A stretch of 64,000 nt of DNA from Luteimonas sp. J29 (lineage in GTDB: Bacteria > Pseudomonadota > Gammaproteobacteria > Xanthomonadales > Xanthomonadaceae), in the NCBI RefSeq assembly GCF_000472505.1, contig NZ_AWZR01000005.1, positions 124,001 through 188,000 of the forward strand, read 5' to 3'. Under the pieces are notes generated by a model. That model was not told where the DNA came from. It saw only the letters and a list, made by a program, of their open reading frames with translations, and searched no databases. Position numbers and translations under genes: made by a program. Shown here one piece after another: positions 41,429 through 50,427 of this stretch (positions within the stretch are counted from its first letter, which is position 1; every line of letters starts with the position of its first letter).

Positions 41429-42271
41429 ATGGATCGGCTTGAACGTGCGGTTGCTGTGCTGCTGCTGTTGGCCCTGGCCGGATGCCGGGACCAGGCGCCG
41501 TCGCCGTCGCCGACCGGTTCCGCACCGCCCCCGGCGGTGCAGGCGCCCGATGCCCCGGCGCCGCGCGAGCCGGTGGTGCTCGAGGACCTGGTCGAAACCA
41601 ACCCGCGCTACATCATCGGCATCAGCTATCCGCCCGAGGTCAACCGCTATCCGGGGCTGGCGGCCGAACTCAAGGCCTATTCCGATGCCGCGCGCCAGGA
41701 CCTGATGGACGCGGTGGCGGCGCTCGGCGACGATGCCGACGGCATGCTTTACGACCTCGCCCTCGAGTACACGGTCGTCGCCGACACGCCGGAGATCTTC
41801 GCCGTCGCCGCGGACGGCAGCAGCTTCACCGGCGGCGCCCATGGCGCGCCGCTGATCGCGCGCTTCGTGTGGCTGCCGCGCCACGACCGCCTGCTCACCG
41901 CCGACGCCCTGGTGCCGGACCCGGCGGGATGGGAAGAGATCGCCCGCCATGCGCGCGAGCAGCTGCACGCCGCGCTGTCGCAGCGGGTCGACGCCGACGA
42001 GCTGGAACCGGCCGAGCGCGCCCGGGTGGTGCGGGCGGCGGGGCGGATGATCGAAGAGGGCACCGCGGCCGAGGCGGACAGCTTCTCCGAGTTCGAGCCG
42101 GTGCTTGGCCCCGACGGCCGCATCGTGGCGCTGCGCTTCGTGTTCCCGCCGTACCAGGTGGGCCCGTATTCGGACGGCGTGCAGGCGGCCGAGGTGCCGG
42201 CGCGGGTGCTGCTGCCGCACGTGGCGGCCGAGTACCGCGCGCTGTTCGCGGAGCCCGACGCGGCACAGTAG
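41429..42271 (+). CDS. DUF3298/DUF4163-type lipoprotein
   Basis: A 280-residue lipoprotein (lipobox LALAGC, Cys at about 19) with a Pro/Ala-rich linker to about residue 50. The rest resembles the DUF4163-DUF3298 pair of RsiV and PdaC-like proteins: TNPRYIIGISYPPEV, then GSSFTGGAHGAPLIARFVWLP near 130-150 (the conserved GGAHG), and a DUF3298-like end with LGPDGRIVALRFVFPPYQVGPYSDG. Some members bind lysozyme or glycans; the role here is unknown. Its stop TAG overlaps a candidate -10 of cfa. Confidence 0.85.
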   Translation: MDRLERAVAVLLLLALAGCRDQAPSPSPTGSAPPPAVQAPDAPAPREPVVLEDLVETNPRYIIGISYPPEVNRYPGLAAELKAYSDAARQDLMDAVAALGDDADGMLYDLALEYTVVADTPEIFAVAADGSSFTGGAHGAPLIARFVWLPRHDRLLTADALVPDPAGWEEIARHAREQLHAALSQRVDADELEPAERARVVRAAGRMIEEGTAAEADSFSEFEPVLGPDGRIVALRFVFPPYQVGPYSDGVQAAEVPARVLLPHVAAEYRALFAEPDAAQ

Positions 42272-42274
42272 ACT
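42269..42274 (+). promoter_or_regulatory. Candidate -10 hexamer overlapping a stop codon before cfa
   Basis: TAGACT starts with the lipoprotein stop codon TAG and lies 47 bases before the cyclopropane synthase ATG. The same hexamer precedes two other starts in the window (22775 and 48302). Confidence 0.3.
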
Positions 42275-42321
42275 GGCCAGCGCAGGTGCCGGCGCAACCC
42301 TGGCCGGCACGGGGACGGAGC

Positions 42322-43440
42322 ATGCGCCAGGACCGGTTCCGGACACGACTTCAATCCCTGCTCGCCAGCGCCGACGTGCGCCTCGACGGCGACCGGCCGT
42401 GGGACATGCGCATCCTCGACCCGGGCGTGCCGGCGCGCCTGCTGGCGGGTGGCTCGCTCGCGCTGGGCGAAACCTACATGGACGGCGGCTGGGAGGCCGG
42501 TTCGCTCGACGGCTTCCTGCAGCGACTGCTCGAGGCGGGCCTCGACCGGCGCGTGGTGCGCCTGGCCGACGTGCGCCTGGCCCTGCTGGCACGGCTGGTC
42601 AACCTGCAGGCCGGACGCCGCAGCCTGGCGGTCGGCGAGCGCCACTACGACCTGGGCAACGACCTGTACGCGGCCATGCTCGGCCGGCGCCTGGTGTACA
42701 GCTGCGGCTACTGGCGCGACGCCGACGACCTGGACGCGGCGCAGGAGGCCAAGCTCGACCTGTGCTGCCGCAAGCTCGGCCTGCGCGAGGGCATGCGCCT
42801 GCTCGACATCGGTTGCGGCTGGGGGGAACTGCTGCGCTACGCCGCCGAACGCCATGGCGTGTCCGGCGTGGGCGTGACCATCTCGCGCGAGCAGGCCGCG
42901 TACGCACGCGAACTGTGCCGTGGCCTGCCGGTCCAGATCCTGGTCCAGGACTATCGCGAACTCTCCGGGCGCTACGACCGCATCATCTCGATCGGCATGT
43001 TCGAGCACGTGGGCGTGCGCAACTACGCGTCCTATTTCGACGTGGTCCGCCGCTGTCTCGCCCCGGACGGGCTGTTCCTGCTGCACACCATCGGCGCCAA
43101 TACCAGCCGCACCCACACCGATCCGTGGATCGAGAAGTACATCTTCCCCAACTCGATGCTGCCCTCGGCCGCGCAGGTCACCAGGGCGCTGGAAGGCCGC
43201 TTCGTGATCGAGGACTGGCACAACTTCGGCGCCGACTACGACCGCACCCTGCAGGCCTGGCGCGACAACATCGAACAGGCCTGGCCGCGCTTGCCCGACC
43301 GTTACGACGAGCGGTTCCGGCGGATGTGGCGCTACTACCTGGCGGGTTCGATGGCCTCCTTCCGCACCCGCCACATCCAGCTCTGGCAGATCGTCCTGTC
43401 TCCCGACGGGGTGCCGGGGGGCTACATCGCGCCACGCTGA
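42322..43440 (+). CDS. cfa: Cyclopropane-fatty-acyl-phospholipid synthase
   Basis: Methylates cis double bonds of membrane phospholipid acyl chains using S-adenosylmethionine. The 372-residue product has an N-terminal lipid-binding part (LALGETYMDGGWEAGSLDGFL), YDLGNDLYAAML and YSCGYW, SAM motif LLDIGCGWGELL near residue 157, and the active-site region IGMFEHVGVRNYASYF. The C-terminal QAWRDNIEQAWPRLPDRYDE is typical. GGAG-type sequence precedes the ATG. Its stop abuts that of the convergent trehalase gene, forming TGATCA. Confidence 0.95.
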   Translation: MRQDRFRTRLQSLLASADVRLDGDRPWDMRILDPGVPARLLAGGSLALGETYMDGGWEAGSLDGFLQRLLEAGLDRRVVRLADVRLALLARLVNLQAGRRSLAVGERHYDLGNDLYAAMLGRRLVYSCGYWRDADDLDAAQEAKLDLCCRKLGLREGMRLLDIGCGWGELLRYAAERHGVSGVGVTISREQAAYARELCRGLPVQILVQDYRELSGRYDRIISIGMFEHVGVRNYASYFDVVRRCLAPDGLFLLHTIGANTSRTHTDPWIEKYIFPNSMLPSAAQVTRALEGRFVIEDWHNFGADYDRTLQAWRDNIEQAWPRLPDRYDERFRRMWRYYLAGSMASFRTRHIQLWQIVLSPDGVPGGYIAPR

Positions 43441-45018
43441 TCAGCGCGGCGCGCCGGCGACGGGGTAGCGCGCGAGCAGGGCGCGGAGCACTCCGTTGGT
43501 CCAGCCGAAGCCGTCCTGCAGCGGGTATTCGCCGCCGCCGGCCTCGGCTTCGCCGGTCACGTCGTATTTCTCGACCAGCTTGCGCTGGCGCGCGAACAGC
43601 TCGAGGTTGCGCCGGATCCAGCGCGTGGCGACCTCGCGCGCGAACTCGTGCTCGCCGTAGCGCTCCAGGCCGCGGATCGCAAGCCATTGCAGCGGCGCCC
43701 AGCCATTGGGCAGGTCCCACTGCTCGCCGCTGCGCACCGTGGTCGTGGCCAGGCCGTGGCGCTGCAGCAGGCGCTCGCGCAGGACGCGCGCCACCGACCT
43801 GGCCTGCGCTTCGTCGGCGATGCCGAAGTACAGCGGATACACCGTGGCCAGCGTCACCTGGCCGGTCGAGGCCATGCCCTCAAACAGGTGGTCGGTGAAC
43901 ACGCCTTCGTCGTCGTCCCAGAGCAGGCGCCGGATCGCATCGGCGCGCCTGGCCGCGCGCGCCTGGTACGCGGCGGACGCGTCGGCATCGCCCGCCGCCG
44001 CGTGCGCGCGCGCCAGGGTCGATTCGAGCGCGTGCAGGAGGCTGTTGAGGTCGGGCGGCAGCAGCTCCACGGTGCGGATCGTGTGCAGGCTGCTGCCGTC
44101 GGCCAGCCAGCGCGAGCTGAAGTCCCAGCCGCTCTCGGCCCCGGCCCGCAGGTTGCGGTAGACCTCGGGCGCGGGACGCGGGGAGGCCGCGGCGGTGGCC
44201 ACGTCCATGATGTGGCTCTCGTCGCGCGGGGTGTCGCAGTCGTCCCAGTAGCGGTTGAGGAGGGTGCCGTCGGCCAGGCGCACGACGCGGCGGTGCGCGG
44301 CGCCCGGCGCCAGCGACTCGGCGCCGTCCATCCAGAACGCGTACTCGCGCTCGAGCGCGGGCAGGTAGGTGGCCAGGACGCCCGGCCCGTCGTGGTCGGC
44401 CAGCAGGACCACCATCGCGGCGAAGAACGGCGGCTGCGAGCGGCTCAGGTAGTAGGTGCGGTTGCCGTTGGGGACGTGGCCGTAGCGCTCGATCATGGCC
44501 GCGAAGTTGGCGACCATCGAGCGCACCAGGTCGATGCGGCCGCTCTCGAGCAGGCCGAGCATCGTGAAGTAGGAATCCCAGTAGTAGATCTCGTCGTAGC
44601 GCCCGCCCGGCACCACGTACGGCGCCGGCAGGGGCAGCAGCGAGCTGCGCGCGTCGCCCGGCGCGGGCTGGCGCTCGAGCTCGCGCCACAGGCGGTCGAT
44701 GTGCGCGACGACATCGTGCGCCGGATCCGTCCGGTAGTCGCCGCCGGCCGGGCGCGGAAGCTCGAAACGCTCCGCGATGAACGCCTCCAGGTCGAACCCC
44801 GGCGCGTCGCGGCGCGCGGCGTACTCCGCCGCGATCGCCGCGGGCGCGGCCCTCGGGATGGCGTCCACCATCGCCTTGGGATCGGGCAGGGCACGCTGGG
44901 CGTCCGCGAACAGCGGGCCATAGACCTCGGGAAACCCGGCCACGCAGTGCCGGGCCGCGGCCGGCGCGCAGGCCAGGCCCAGCAGCAGCGTCGCAAGCAG
45001 GCGATGGAAGCGGTTCAT
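43441..45018 (-). CDS. treA: Periplasmic trehalase (GH37)
   Basis: Hydrolyses trehalose to glucose. The 525-residue product starts with a signal peptide (RLLATLLLGLACAPAAA) and carries both trehalase signatures: PGGRYDEIYYWDSYF (about 170) and QWDLPNGWAPLQW (about 443), plus PNGNRTYYLSRSQPPF and EYPLQDGFGWTNGV at the end. The ATG overlaps the stop of the upstream sirtuin gene (ATGA), so the two are translationally coupled. Convergent with cfa. Confidence 0.96.
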   Translation of the reverse strand: MNRFHRLLATLLLGLACAPAAARHCVAGFPEVYGPLFADAQRALPDPKAMVDAIPRAAPAAIAAEYAARRDAPGFDLEAFIAERFELPRPAGGDYRTDPAHDVVAHIDRLWRELERQPAPGDARSSLLPLPAPYVVPGGRYDEIYYWDSYFTMLGLLESGRIDLVRSMVANFAAMIERYGHVPNGNRTYYLSRSQPPFFAAMVVLLADHDGPGVLATYLPALEREYAFWMDGAESLAPGAAHRRVVRLADGTLLNRYWDDCDTPRDESHIMDVATAAASPRPAPEVYRNLRAGAESGWDFSSRWLADGSSLHTIRTVELLPPDLNSLLHALESTLARAHAAAGDADASAAYQARAARRADAIRRLLWDDDEGVFTDHLFEGMASTGQVTLATVYPLYFGIADEAQARSVARVLRERLLQRHGLATTTVRSGEQWDLPNGWAPLQWLAIRGLERYGEHEFAREVATRWIRRNLELFARQRKLVEKYDVTGEAEAGGGEYPLQDGFGWTNGVLRALLARYPVAGAPR

Positions 45019-45854
45019 GCCAAAGCCTCCTCCAGTGCGGTGGTGATGTCCGCGTCGACGCGCAGCCCGGCCAGGTCGTCGGCGCGGGTGCGACCGCGGT
45101 TGAGGATCGCGACCGGCAGGCCCAGGTCCACCGCGGCGCGCACGAAGCGCAGGCCCGACCAGACCATCAGCGACGAGCCGGCCACGAGCATCGCATCGGA
45201 GCCGTGCAGGGCCCGTCGCGCCTGCTCCACGCGCGTGCGCGGCACGGCCTCGCCGAAGAACACCACGTCGGGCTTGAGCAGGCCGTCGCAGCGGGCGCAG
45301 CGCGGAGCACGGAAGCCGGCGACCGCCTCGTCGGCGATATCCGCGTCGCCATCGGGCGCGGCGCGTGCCATGCCGGCATGCCAGCCGGGGTTGGCGGCCT
45401 CGATCCGTCCCTGGACCGCCTCGCGCGACGTGCGCTCCCCGCAGCCCAGGCACACCACCGCGTCCAGGCGCCCGTGCAGGTCGAGTACGCGGCGGCTGCC
45501 GGCGCGCTGGTGCAGGCCGTCGACGTTCTGGGTCAGCAGCAGGTTCACCCGGCCGCGGCGCTCGAGCTCCGCCAGCGCATGGTGGGCGCGGTTCGGCCGC
45601 GCGGCCAGGAACCGCGGCCAGCCCACGCTGCTGCGTGCCCAGTAGCGTCGGTAGGCTGCGTCGCTGCCGACCAGCGCTTGCAGGGTGATGGGCGGGGTGC
45701 GCTTCCAGTCGCCGTTGGCGTCGCGGTAGTCGGGGATGCCCGACGCCGTGCTGCAGCCGGCACCGGTGAGCACGAACACGCGCTGGTGGCGGCCGAGCCA
45801 GTCGCGCAGCGAAGCGGCCGCGGTGGCGACGGAAGGTGCGGCGGGCGCGGGCAT
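45015..45854 (-). CDS. Sirtuin, NAD-dependent deacylase (SIRT4-like class II)
   Basis: A 279-residue Sir2-family protein. NAD motifs are TGAGCSTASGIPDYRDANGDW (about 33-53, where most members have GAGIS) and TQNVDGLHQRAGSRRVLDLHG; a Cys4 zinc site is made by CLGCGE and RCARCDG, followed by LLKPDVVFFGEAVP, typical of class II (SIRT4-like) enzymes. Family members remove acetyl, lipoyl or longer acyl groups. The stop overlaps the treA ATG. Its start is 154 bases from the Dcp terminator. Confidence 0.93.
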   Translation of the reverse strand: MPAPAAPSVATAAASLRDWLGRHQRVFVLTGAGCSTASGIPDYRDANGDWKRTPPITLQALVGSDAAYRRYWARSSVGWPRFLAARPNRAHHALAELERRGRVNLLLTQNVDGLHQRAGSRRVLDLHGRLDAVVCLGCGERTSREAVQGRIEAANPGWHAGMARAAPDGDADIADEAVAGFRAPRCARCDGLLKPDVVFFGEAVPRTRVEQARRALHGSDAMLVAGSSLMVWSGLRFVRAAVDLGLPVAILNRGRTRADDLAGLRVDADITTALEEALA

Positions 45855-45958
45855 GGGGCGATGCTAACCGGCGGCCGCGGGCCGCTCCAGGGGCGATCGC
45901 GCCGCGCCTGGTGGCGAGACCATGGCCAAGGCGCGGGCTGTCGGCGCCGGACACGCAA

Positions 45959-45984
45959 ACGCCGCCGGGGTTGCCCGGCGGCGT
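45959..45984 (-). terminator. Terminator of the Dcp-type peptidase gene
   Basis: Perfect 11-bp inverted repeat ACGCCGCCGGG (45959-45969) and CCCGGCGGCGT (45974-45984) with a four-base loop. On the minus strand the stem is followed by TTTGCGT, a short T run, 24 bases after the peptidase stop. Confidence 0.65.
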
Positions 45985-46008
45985 CGCGTTGCATCCCGGC
46001 GCGGGTGC

Positions 46009-48198
46009 TCAGTCCGCGGACGGCGCCGCGTCCAGCCCGCGCTTCTTGAGCAGCGGTTCGATCCGCGGCTCGTGGCCGGTGAAGTCCACGAACAGCTGCC
46101 TGGCGTCCTTGGCCCCGCCGCGCGAGAGCAGGGTCTCGCGCAGGCGGTCGCCGTTCTCGCGCTTGAGGCCGCCGTTGGCCTTGATCCACTCCACGGTGTT
46201 CGCATCGAGCACCTCGGACCAGATGTAGGCGTAGTAGGCCGCCGCGTAGCCGCCCATGATGTGGCTGAAGTACGGCGTGCGGTAGCGCGGCGGGACCGGT
46301 GCGTAGTCCAGACCGGCCTGCTCGAGCGCCTGCGCCTCGTACTCCATGACCTGGGCCGCGGACGGCAGCCGGTCGGCCGGCAGCTGGTGCAGGTACTGGT
46401 CGATGACCGTCGCCCCGAGGTACTCGGTGGTGGCGAAGCCTTCGTTGAAGGTGGCCGAGGCCATCTTGCGGTCGAGCAGCGCCTGCGGCAGCGGCTCGCC
46501 GGTCTCGTGGTGCCTGGCGTAGTTGGCCAGGATCTCGGGCCAGTCGGCCCACATCTCGTTGACCTGCGAGGGGAATTCGACGAAGTCGCGCGGCACGTTC
46601 ATGAAGAAGTACGGGTACTTCACGTTCGAGAACATGCCGTGCAGCGCGTGCCCGAACTCGTGGAACGCGGTGGTGACCTCGTCCCAGGTGAGCAGGGTCG
46701 GCTGGCCTTCCGGCGGCTTGGGGATGTTGAGGTGGTTGGCGACCACCGGCAGCGTGCCCTCCAGTCCGGACTGGCCGACGTAGGAGTTCATCCACGCGCC
46801 GCCGCGCTTGGACGGACGTGCGTACGGGTCGAAGATGAAGATCGCCAGCTGCTTTCCATCCTTGTCGAACACGTCGTACGTCCACGTGTCGGGGTGGTAC
46901 TTCGGCAGGTCGGTCCGCTCCTTGAAGGTGATCCCGTACAGCCGGGTGGCGGCGAAGAACACGCCGTTCTCCAGCACGTTCTTCATCTCGAAGTACGGCT
47001 TGAGCTGGTTGTCGTCGAACTCGTATTCGGCCGCGCGCACCTTCTCGGTGTAGTAGGCCCAGTCCCAGGGCTCGAGCTGGAACGACGGCTCGCCCTTGGC
47101 GGCCTGCTCGCGGTCGATCATCGCCTGCAGCGCGGCGCCCTCGCGGCGCGCGTTGGCCACCGCGGCCGGCACCAGGCGGCCGAGCATGTCGTTGACCGCC
47201 TCCACCGTACCCGCGGTCTCGTCGGCCAGGGTGAAGGCGGCCGGCGTGTCGTAGCCGAGCAGGCGCGCACGCTCGCTGCGCAGCTTCAGCACCTCGGCGA
47301 CGATGCCGGTGTTGTCCCACTGGTTGCCGCGGCTGCCGCGCGCGATCGAGGCCTTGTGCAGGCGTTCGCGCAGGGCGCGGTTCTCCAGCTGCGCCATCGG
47401 CGGCTGTCCGGTGGTGTTGAGCAGGGTGATCAGGTACTTGCCCTCGTGCCCGCGCGCCTTCGCGGCGGCCGCAGCGGTGGCGATCTGGGCGTCGGTCAGG
47501 CCGGCGAGCTCGGAGGCATCGTCGACCAGCACCGCGGAATCGTTGACCTCGTCGAGCACGTTGTTCGAGAACTGCGTGCCCAGCGCCGCCAGGCGCGAGT
47601 TGATCTCCTTCAGGCGCGCCTTGTCCGCGTCCCCCAACTCGGCGCCGGCGCGCACGAACTGCTTGTGGTACTCCTCGACCAGGCGCACGCCTTCCTCGTC
47701 CAGGCCCAGCTCGTGGCGGCGCTCGTAGACGGCCTTGACCCGCGCGAACAGGTGCGGATCGAGCATGATCTCGTCGCGGTGCGCGGCGAACTTCGGCGCG
47801 AACTCGTTGTTGATCTTCTTGCGGGCGTCGTTGGTGTCGGTGCCGTTGAGGTTGGCGAAGATGCGGCGGGCGTTGGCCAGCAGCTTGCCGGACTTCTCCA
47901 GCGCGAGGATGGTGTTCTCGAACGTCGGCACCGAGCGCTGGTTGGCGATCGCCCGGATCTCCTGCAGTTCCTGGGCCATCCCGGCCTCGAACGCGGGTGC
48001 GAAGTGCTCGTCGCGCAGCTTGTCGAACTGCGGATAGCCCAGCGGCAGCGGGCTCTCGACCAGCAGGGGATTGGCGGACTGGGCGTCGGTGGCGGTCTGG
48101 GCGTTCACGGGCGCTGGCTGGGTGTCCTGGGCGGAAACGGGGGCGGAGACGACGGCGGTCAGGGCGACGGCCAGGGCCGCGGCGAGCGGATGCTTCAT
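46009..48198 (-). CDS. dcp: Exported M3 peptidyl-dipeptidase
   Basis: Zinc peptidase that releases dipeptides from peptide C termini. The 729-residue product has a signal peptide (MKHPLAAALAVALTAVVSA), Dcp-like N-terminal helices (NPLLVESPLPLGYPQFDKL; VPTFENTILALEKSG) and the M3 zinc motif HEFGH at 513-517 in TAFHEFGHALHGMFS, with ESWADWPE-like LVNEMWADWPEIL nearby. Secretion is common for this group in xanthomonads. Divergent from the amidohydrolase gene. Confidence 0.93.
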   Translation of the reverse strand: MKHPLAAALAVALTAVVSAPVSAQDTQPAPVNAQTATDAQSANPLLVESPLPLGYPQFDKLRDEHFAPAFEAGMAQELQEIRAIANQRSVPTFENTILALEKSGKLLANARRIFANLNGTDTNDARKKINNEFAPKFAAHRDEIMLDPHLFARVKAVYERRHELGLDEEGVRLVEEYHKQFVRAGAELGDADKARLKEINSRLAALGTQFSNNVLDEVNDSAVLVDDASELAGLTDAQIATAAAAAKARGHEGKYLITLLNTTGQPPMAQLENRALRERLHKASIARGSRGNQWDNTGIVAEVLKLRSERARLLGYDTPAAFTLADETAGTVEAVNDMLGRLVPAAVANARREGAALQAMIDREQAAKGEPSFQLEPWDWAYYTEKVRAAEYEFDDNQLKPYFEMKNVLENGVFFAATRLYGITFKERTDLPKYHPDTWTYDVFDKDGKQLAIFIFDPYARPSKRGGAWMNSYVGQSGLEGTLPVVANHLNIPKPPEGQPTLLTWDEVTTAFHEFGHALHGMFSNVKYPYFFMNVPRDFVEFPSQVNEMWADWPEILANYARHHETGEPLPQALLDRKMASATFNEGFATTEYLGATVIDQYLHQLPADRLPSAAQVMEYEAQALEQAGLDYAPVPPRYRTPYFSHIMGGYAAAYYAYIWSEVLDANTVEWIKANGGLKRENGDRLRETLLSRGGAKDARQLFVDFTGHEPRIEPLLKKRGLDAAPSAD

Positions 48199-48301
48199 CG
48201 GTCGTTCCTCTGCAACTCGTGGAGAACCCCAAGGTTAGCCGATCGCGCGTGACGGCCGGCCATGACGAACGGCACATGGTGTCCGCGCGCCTTCGCGGCG
48301 C

Positions 48302-48307
48302 TAGACT
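48302..48307 (+). promoter_or_regulatory. Candidate -10 element of the amidohydrolase gene
   Basis: TAGACT, 56 bases before the ATG at 48364, in the 165-base divergent spacer between the Dcp-type peptidase and amidohydrolase genes. No -35 consensus is visible. Confidence 0.3.
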
Positions 48308-48363
48308 CGGGCCTGGCCGGGCGCGCCGGCCGACGAGCCGCAGGCGCGGCAATGGGGGCACTC

Positions 48364-50427
48364 ATGGCCAGAGGCAGGTTTCCCCGGGCCGGGGCGGGGC
48401 TGGCGATCGCGTTCGCGTTCGCGTTGGCCGGCGAGGTCGCCGCCGCGCAGACGCTGCGCTACGTGGCGCTGGTGGACGGCGGCACGCAGGCCGGCCACCA
48501 GGTCGTCGTCGAAGGCGACGACGGCGTGACCCGCTCCGAGTTCATCTTCAAGGACAACGGCCGCGGCCCGGAGCTGAAGGAGGAGTTCACCCTCAACCCC
48601 GACGGCACCTTCCGCAGCTACCGGGTCACCGGCACGTCGACGTTCGGGGCCCCCGTGGACGAGACGTTCACACTCGCCGACGGCGTCGCGCGCTGGACCT
48701 CGACCTCCGGCCGCGGCGAGCAGCCGGTCGGGCCCGGCGCGCAGTACTCGCCGCTCGGCGGCAGCCCGGCCGCGACGTCGGTATCGCTGGCCGCGCTGGC
48801 CAAGCGTCCGGACGGGCGCCTGCCGCTCATTCCCAGCGGCGTGCTGAGCGCGCGCAAGGTGGCCGAAGCCGAGGTCCGCAAGGGCGGCGATCGCCGCACC
48901 GTGCAGCTGCTGGCGATCACCGGCGTCGGATTCAGCCCGAGCTTCGCCTGGGCGACGGACGAGGCCCGGCCGCGCCTGTTCGCCTACATCTACCCCGGCT
49001 TCGTGCAGATGATCGAGGAGGGCTGGGAGTCCAACGCCGACGCGCTGGAGGAGGTGCAGAAGCGGGCCGAGTCCGAGGCGCTGGTGGCCATGCACGGCCG
49101 GCTGGCGCACCGCCTGCCGGGCAGCACCCTGATCCGCAATGCGCGCGTGTTCGACAGCGAGCACGCGCGCCTGGGCGAAGCGTCCGACGTGCGCCTGCGC
49201 GACGGCAGGATCGACTCGGTGGTCCCGGCGGGCACCGACGCGGACGCCGCCGACCACGTGATCGACGCGGGCGGGCGCGTGCTGCTGCCGGGCCTGTTCG
49301 ACATGCACGCCCACGTCAGCCGCTGGAGCGGAGGCCTGCAGCTGGCCGCGGGCGTCACCTCGCTGCGGGACATGGGCAACGACAACGCCACCCTGCAGCA
49401 GGTCATCGCCGAGGCCCGTGACGGGACCCTGGTGATGCCGCGGATCGTGCCCGCCGGATTCCTCGAGGGCGAGAGCGCGCAGTCGGCGCGCAACGGATTC
49501 GTGGTCGCCGACCTCGAAGGCGCGAAGAAGGCGATCGACTGGTACGCCGACCACGGCTACCGCCAGCTCAAGGTCTACAACTCGTTCCCGAAGCAGATCC
49601 TCGCCGACACCGTCGCCCACGCCCACGCCCGTGGCCTGCGGGTGAGCGGCCACGTGCCGGTGTTCCTGCGCGCGCAGGACGCGCTCGACGCCGGCTTCGA
49701 CGAGCTCAACCACATCAACCAGATCATGCTCAACTTCATGGTGCGGCCCGACACCGACACCCGCACACTGGAGCGCTTCTACCTGCCGGCGCGCGAGACG
49801 GCGGACCTGGACCTCGACTCGAAGCCGGTGCAGGACTTCATCGCCCTGTTGGCCGAGAAACAGATCGTGATCGACCCGACCCTGGCGACCTTCGAGTTCC
49901 TGCACCAGCGCGAGGGCCAGATCACGCCGATCTTCGCAGGGGTCGAGGATCACCTGCCGCCGGACGTGCAGCGCAGCCGCCGCGCCGCCGAGATGGACAT
50001 CCCCGACGACGCCACCGGCGCGCGTTACCGCGAGTCCTTCGACCGCATGGTCGAATTCGTGGGCCGCGCCTGGCGCGCCGGCGTGCCAGTCGTCGCCGGC
50101 ACCGACGAGGTGCCCGGCTTCACCCTGCACCACGAACTGGCGCTGTACGTGCGCGCAGGCCTGAGTCCGGCCCAGGCGCTGCAGGTGGCGACCTGGAACG
50201 GAGCCAAGTACTCGGGCGTGCTCGACACGCTGGGCAGCATCACGCCCGGCAAGGTCGCCGACCTGGTGCTGGTGGACGGCGATCCCACCGCCGACATCGG
50301 CGACATCCGCAAGGCCGCCACGGTGATCCAGGGCGACGTCGCGTACTACCCGGCGGAGATCCATGCCGAACTCGGCGTGCGGCCGTTCGCCCAGCCGTTG
50401 CGTGCAGTCCCGGGGACCACGAAGTGA
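48364..50427 (+). CDS. Exported amidohydrolase with extra N-terminal domain
   Basis: A 687-residue protein. After a signal peptide (about 1-27) comes an unassigned domain of about 200 residues (TLRYVALVDGGTQAGH to MIEEGWESN), rich in beta strands. The amidohydrolase domain (about 250-680) has metal motif MHAHVS, LKVYNSFP with the carboxylated-lysine candidate, HVP, NHINQ and AGTDEVPG, and ends in GSITPGKVADLVLVDGDP. It resembles imidazolonepropionase/prolidase-like enzymes; the substrate is unknown. GGGG precedes the ATG at 48364; ATG at 48352 is possible. Coupled by GTGA to btuE. Confidence 0.9.
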   Translation: MARGRFPRAGAGLAIAFAFALAGEVAAAQTLRYVALVDGGTQAGHQVVVEGDDGVTRSEFIFKDNGRGPELKEEFTLNPDGTFRSYRVTGTSTFGAPVDETFTLADGVARWTSTSGRGEQPVGPGAQYSPLGGSPAATSVSLAALAKRPDGRLPLIPSGVLSARKVAEAEVRKGGDRRTVQLLAITGVGFSPSFAWATDEARPRLFAYIYPGFVQMIEEGWESNADALEEVQKRAESEALVAMHGRLAHRLPGSTLIRNARVFDSEHARLGEASDVRLRDGRIDSVVPAGTDADAADHVIDAGGRVLLPGLFDMHAHVSRWSGGLQLAAGVTSLRDMGNDNATLQQVIAEARDGTLVMPRIVPAGFLEGESAQSARNGFVVADLEGAKKAIDWYADHGYRQLKVYNSFPKQILADTVAHAHARGLRVSGHVPVFLRAQDALDAGFDELNHINQIMLNFMVRPDTDTRTLERFYLPARETADLDLDSKPVQDFIALLAEKQIVIDPTLATFEFLHQREGQITPIFAGVEDHLPPDVQRSRRAAEMDIPDDATGARYRESFDRMVEFVGRAWRAGVPVVAGTDEVPGFTLHHELALYVRAGLSPAQALQVATWNGAKYSGVLDTLGSITPGKVADLVLVDGDPTADIGDIRKAATVIQGDVAYYPAEIHAELGVRPFAQPLRAVPGTTK

